This document shows positions 21,233 through 23,060 of a DNA stretch of 23,060 nucleotides, in pieces. How positions within the stretch are numbered: position 1 is the stretch's first letter; each line of letters opens with the position of its first letter. A program made the translations under genes and the position numbers. The notes below the pieces were generated by a model that was given only the letters and a program-made list of their open reading frames with translations, was not told the origin of the DNA and did no database searches. The stretch is from NCBI GenBank assembly GCA_900543755.1, contig UQSP01000034.1, positions 1-23,060 of the forward strand, written 5' to 3'. The stretch is from an uncultured Eubacteriales bacterium. GTDB taxonomy: Bacteria > Bacillota > Clostridia > Christensenellales > Pumilibacteraceae.

Positions 21233-22954
21233 TCAGTCTTTATATTGCCATTTTTCCACGTCGAAAACGCCTTCGGTGGTGATTTTGACTTTGGGGATTA
21301 CGGGCAGGCTTAAAAACGACAGCGTCATAAACGGGTCTATGTTTTTGCTTACGCCTATGGAATAGGCAAATTCTTTGGCGTTTTCCAACTGTTCGTTAAC
21401 GGTTTCCATATCGTCTTCGCTCATGATGCCTGCGATTTTCATGGTAAGGCCTTGGATTTTTTCGCCGTCCGTCACGAAAATGCCTCCGCCCGAGGAAATA
21501 ACTTTGTTAACGGCGCGCGCAATGTCTTCGTCGGTTGTGCCTACGGCAATTATGTTGTGCGAGTCGTGAGCGACCGAAGTGGCAACCGCGCCTTTTTTAA
21601 GTCCGTATCCTTTGATGTAACCCAGACCTATGTGCCCCGTGTTATGATGCCGTTCTATGACGGCAACTTTAAGTATGTCGTTTTCCACGCTTATTTTGTC
21701 CGCGTGTCCGCAATCCGTGGTGACGATTTCGCCGGGGATAAGGCCTATCACCGATTTTTTCCCGCAAGCAAAGTCGTCCGCTTTTACGGGATTGCAGTGC
21801 ATGGACGAAAGCGCCTTTTCCTTAAGACGTTTGCTGAGGGAGGGCTCGCGTTTAACGACGTCGCCGCCGTTTACGTAAACCGATTCACCGCGTTTGATTA
21901 CTTCGCCGATTACGAATTCGTCAAGGTCGTCAAGTATTACAAGGTCGGCAACATATCCGCCAGCGATTGCGCCCTTGTTGTTCATAAGGAAGTAGCGCGC
22001 GGCATTGTGCGTGGCGGTTTTAAGAGTTATTATCGGGTCGCAGCCCGCTTTAAGACATTCGCGCACGATATAATCGATGTGTCCCATGTTCAGAAGGTCG
22101 TAGGGGTGTTTGTCGTCGGTGGCAAACATACAGCGCGAATAAAGTTCTCTTGAAACAAGCGGCATCAAAGCTTTCAGGTTTTTGGCGGCAGTGCCTTCGC
22201 GTATCATGATAAACTGACCTTTTTTCAGCTTTTCCAGCGCGTTTTCCAGCGTGTCGCATTCGTGGTCGGAATATACTCCCGCCGCAATGTAAGCGTCAAG
22301 ATCGCGGCCCGACAGGGCGGGGGCATGACCGTCTATCTTTTTATGATGGCTTTGCGCCGCCAGAATTTTGTCTATCACGCCTTCGTCGCCGTTGATTACT
22401 CCTACGTAATTCATCATTTCCGCAAGGCCGAGGACTCTGGGGTGGCGGTAAAATTCGTCGATGTCCTTGTAAGACAGCGGCATAGCGTTTTCGTCCATAG
22501 GGGTGGCAGGTACGCAGGAGGGAAGCATAAACATTACGTCAAGTCCGATGTTTTCCGTTGCTTCCAGCATATAACGTATTCCGTCGGCACCCATTACGTT
22601 TGCGATTTCGTGCGGGTCGGTGACGACTGTGGTCGTGCCGTGCCGAAGTGCTATCCGCGCAAATTCGGAAGGCGCGACTATGGCGCTTTCAAGATGAATG
22701 TGCGCGTCAATAAGCCCTGGTATAACGTATCTTCCGCGGGCTTCTATTACACGGCGTCCTTCGTATTTTCCGCCTATACCCGCAATCAGCCCGCCCGAAA
22801 CCGCAATGTCGCCCTCCTCCCAGGTGGAAGAAAATACGTTAAGATATCTTGCGTTTTTTATGGCGACGTCCGCTTTTTCCTGTCCCCGCGCGACTTTTAT
22901 CAAGGTCTGTTTTTTATGAAGCTTTCTCTGAATTCTTTCCTCAAGAGTTTCCAT
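21233..22954 (-). CDS. ade: adenine deaminase
   Basis: A 573-residue amidohydrolase of the bacterial Ade/AdeC type, which converts adenine to hypoxanthine and ammonia for purine salvage. The metal motif is in PGLIDAHIHLESA (about residues 79-91), followed by VTDPHEIANVMG, GHAPALSGRDLDAY, YSDHEC and ATDDKHPYDL. The C-terminal domain carries AHDSHNIIAVGTTDEDIA. The length is normal. I chose ATG 22954 with the GGGCGG stretch upstream; an in-frame GTG three codons earlier is too close to that site. It is a single-gene unit at the contig edge, convergent with the SPFH operon. I see no riboswitch in the short leader. Confidence 0.95.
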   Translation of the reverse strand: METLEERIQRKLHKKQTLIKVARGQEKADVAIKNARYLNVFSSTWEEGDIAVSGGLIAGIGGKYEGRRVIEARGRYVIPGLIDAHIHLESAIVAPSEFARIALRHGTTTVVTDPHEIANVMGADGIRYMLEATENIGLDVMFMLPSCVPATPMDENAMPLSYKDIDEFYRHPRVLGLAEMMNYVGVINGDEGVIDKILAAQSHHKKIDGHAPALSGRDLDAYIAAGVYSDHECDTLENALEKLKKGQFIMIREGTAAKNLKALMPLVSRELYSRCMFATDDKHPYDLLNMGHIDYIVRECLKAGCDPIITLKTATHNAARYFLMNNKGAIAGGYVADLVILDDLDEFVIGEVIKRGESVYVNGGDVVKREPSLSKRLKEKALSSMHCNPVKADDFACGKKSVIGLIPGEIVTTDCGHADKISVENDILKVAVIERHHNTGHIGLGYIKGYGLKKGAVATSVAHDSHNIIAVGTTDEDIARAVNKVISSGGGIFVTDGEKIQGLTMKIAGIMSEDDMETVNEQLENAKEFAYSIGVSKNIDPFMTLSFLSLPVIPKVKITTEGVFDVEKWQYKD

Positions 22955-22993
22955 GATTTTCACCGCCCTCTTTTATAAAATCCTGTTTTTGTT

Positions 22994-23022
22994 ATTATAT
23001 CTTATTTTTGCGCGAAAATCAA
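22994..23022 (-). promoter_or_regulatory. promoter of ade
   Basis: On the minus strand TTGATT (23017-23022), 17 bases, and a perfect TATAAT (22994-22999) lie about 40 bases before the start codon. Confidence 0.7.
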
Positions 23023-23035
23023 CAGAGTATTGTTC

Positions 23036-23060
23036 CTGTCTCTTATACACATCTCCGAGC
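23036..23060 (-). other. Illumina Nextera adapter (sequencing artefact)
   Basis: The last 25 bases are the reverse complement of the Nextera read-2 adapter: the Tn5 mosaic end (CTGTCTCTTATACACATCT) followed by CCGAGC. They are not genomic. Confidence 0.97.

Overview
The window reads as one contig from a spore-forming, low-to-mid GC member of the Bacillota, most likely a Clostridia-type gut anaerobe. The sporulation genes yabP, yabQ, spoVG and spoIIID are present, promoters of the housekeeping type TTGACA-17-TATAAT are common, ribosome binding sites are strong GGAGG types, and most genes sit in short operons closed by T-tailed hairpins. I cannot assign an order or family. Both ends carry Illumina Nextera adapter sequence (1-48 and 23036-23060), so the first and last bases are not genomic and the contig is a closed sequencing artefact at its edges. 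I saw no rRNA, tRNA, CRISPR array, transposase or phage gene.

Region 1 (49-5875) holds sporulation, division and housekeeping genes. A sugar phosphate isomerase/epimerase-like protein is followed on the same strand by yabQ and yabP, then the transcription accessory factor gene tex on the opposite strand, then a 40-residue very basic protein with a structured leader, then the pair divIC-ppx/gppA. In Bacillus, yabP, yabQ, divIC and an S1-domain gene lie side by side. Here the same set is present but rearranged, with the S1-containing tex between the parts.

Region 2 (5918-13046) is a polyamine uptake operon: an XRE-cupin regulator, potA, potB, potC, potD, then mnmG (tRNA wobble-uridine modification) only 14 bases after potD. 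PotA carries an extra C-terminal OB/TOBE-like domain. The unit ends in a long 16-bp stem terminator with a structured interior.

Region 3 (13046-15802) holds a tiny cysteine-rich zinc protein, spoVG, spoIIID (convergent with spoVG, with a sigma-E-like promoter) and a COG2509-type FAD-dependent dehydrogenase. That dehydrogenase is preceded by a purine-fold riboswitch whose J3/1 core strand is one base longer than in the standard aptamer. Its expression platform can be drawn as three mutually exclusive helices and reads as a ligand-activated (ON) switch.

Region 4 (15943-17694) has a single GH43-like glycosidase and a GNAT acetyltransferase with a TTG start.

Region 5 (17806-21077) is a four-gene operon: an SPFH protein with three tandem zinc ribbons (YdjI-like), a membrane-anchored double zinc ribbon protein (YdjG-like), a single-pass membrane protein with an unknown beta-rich domain, and a four-helix membrane protein. 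It resembles the Bacillus PspA-partner locus but has no pspA beside it. With the riboswitch, it is the best candidate here for an undescribed system.

Region 6 (21233-23022) is a complete adenine deaminase gene with its own promoter.
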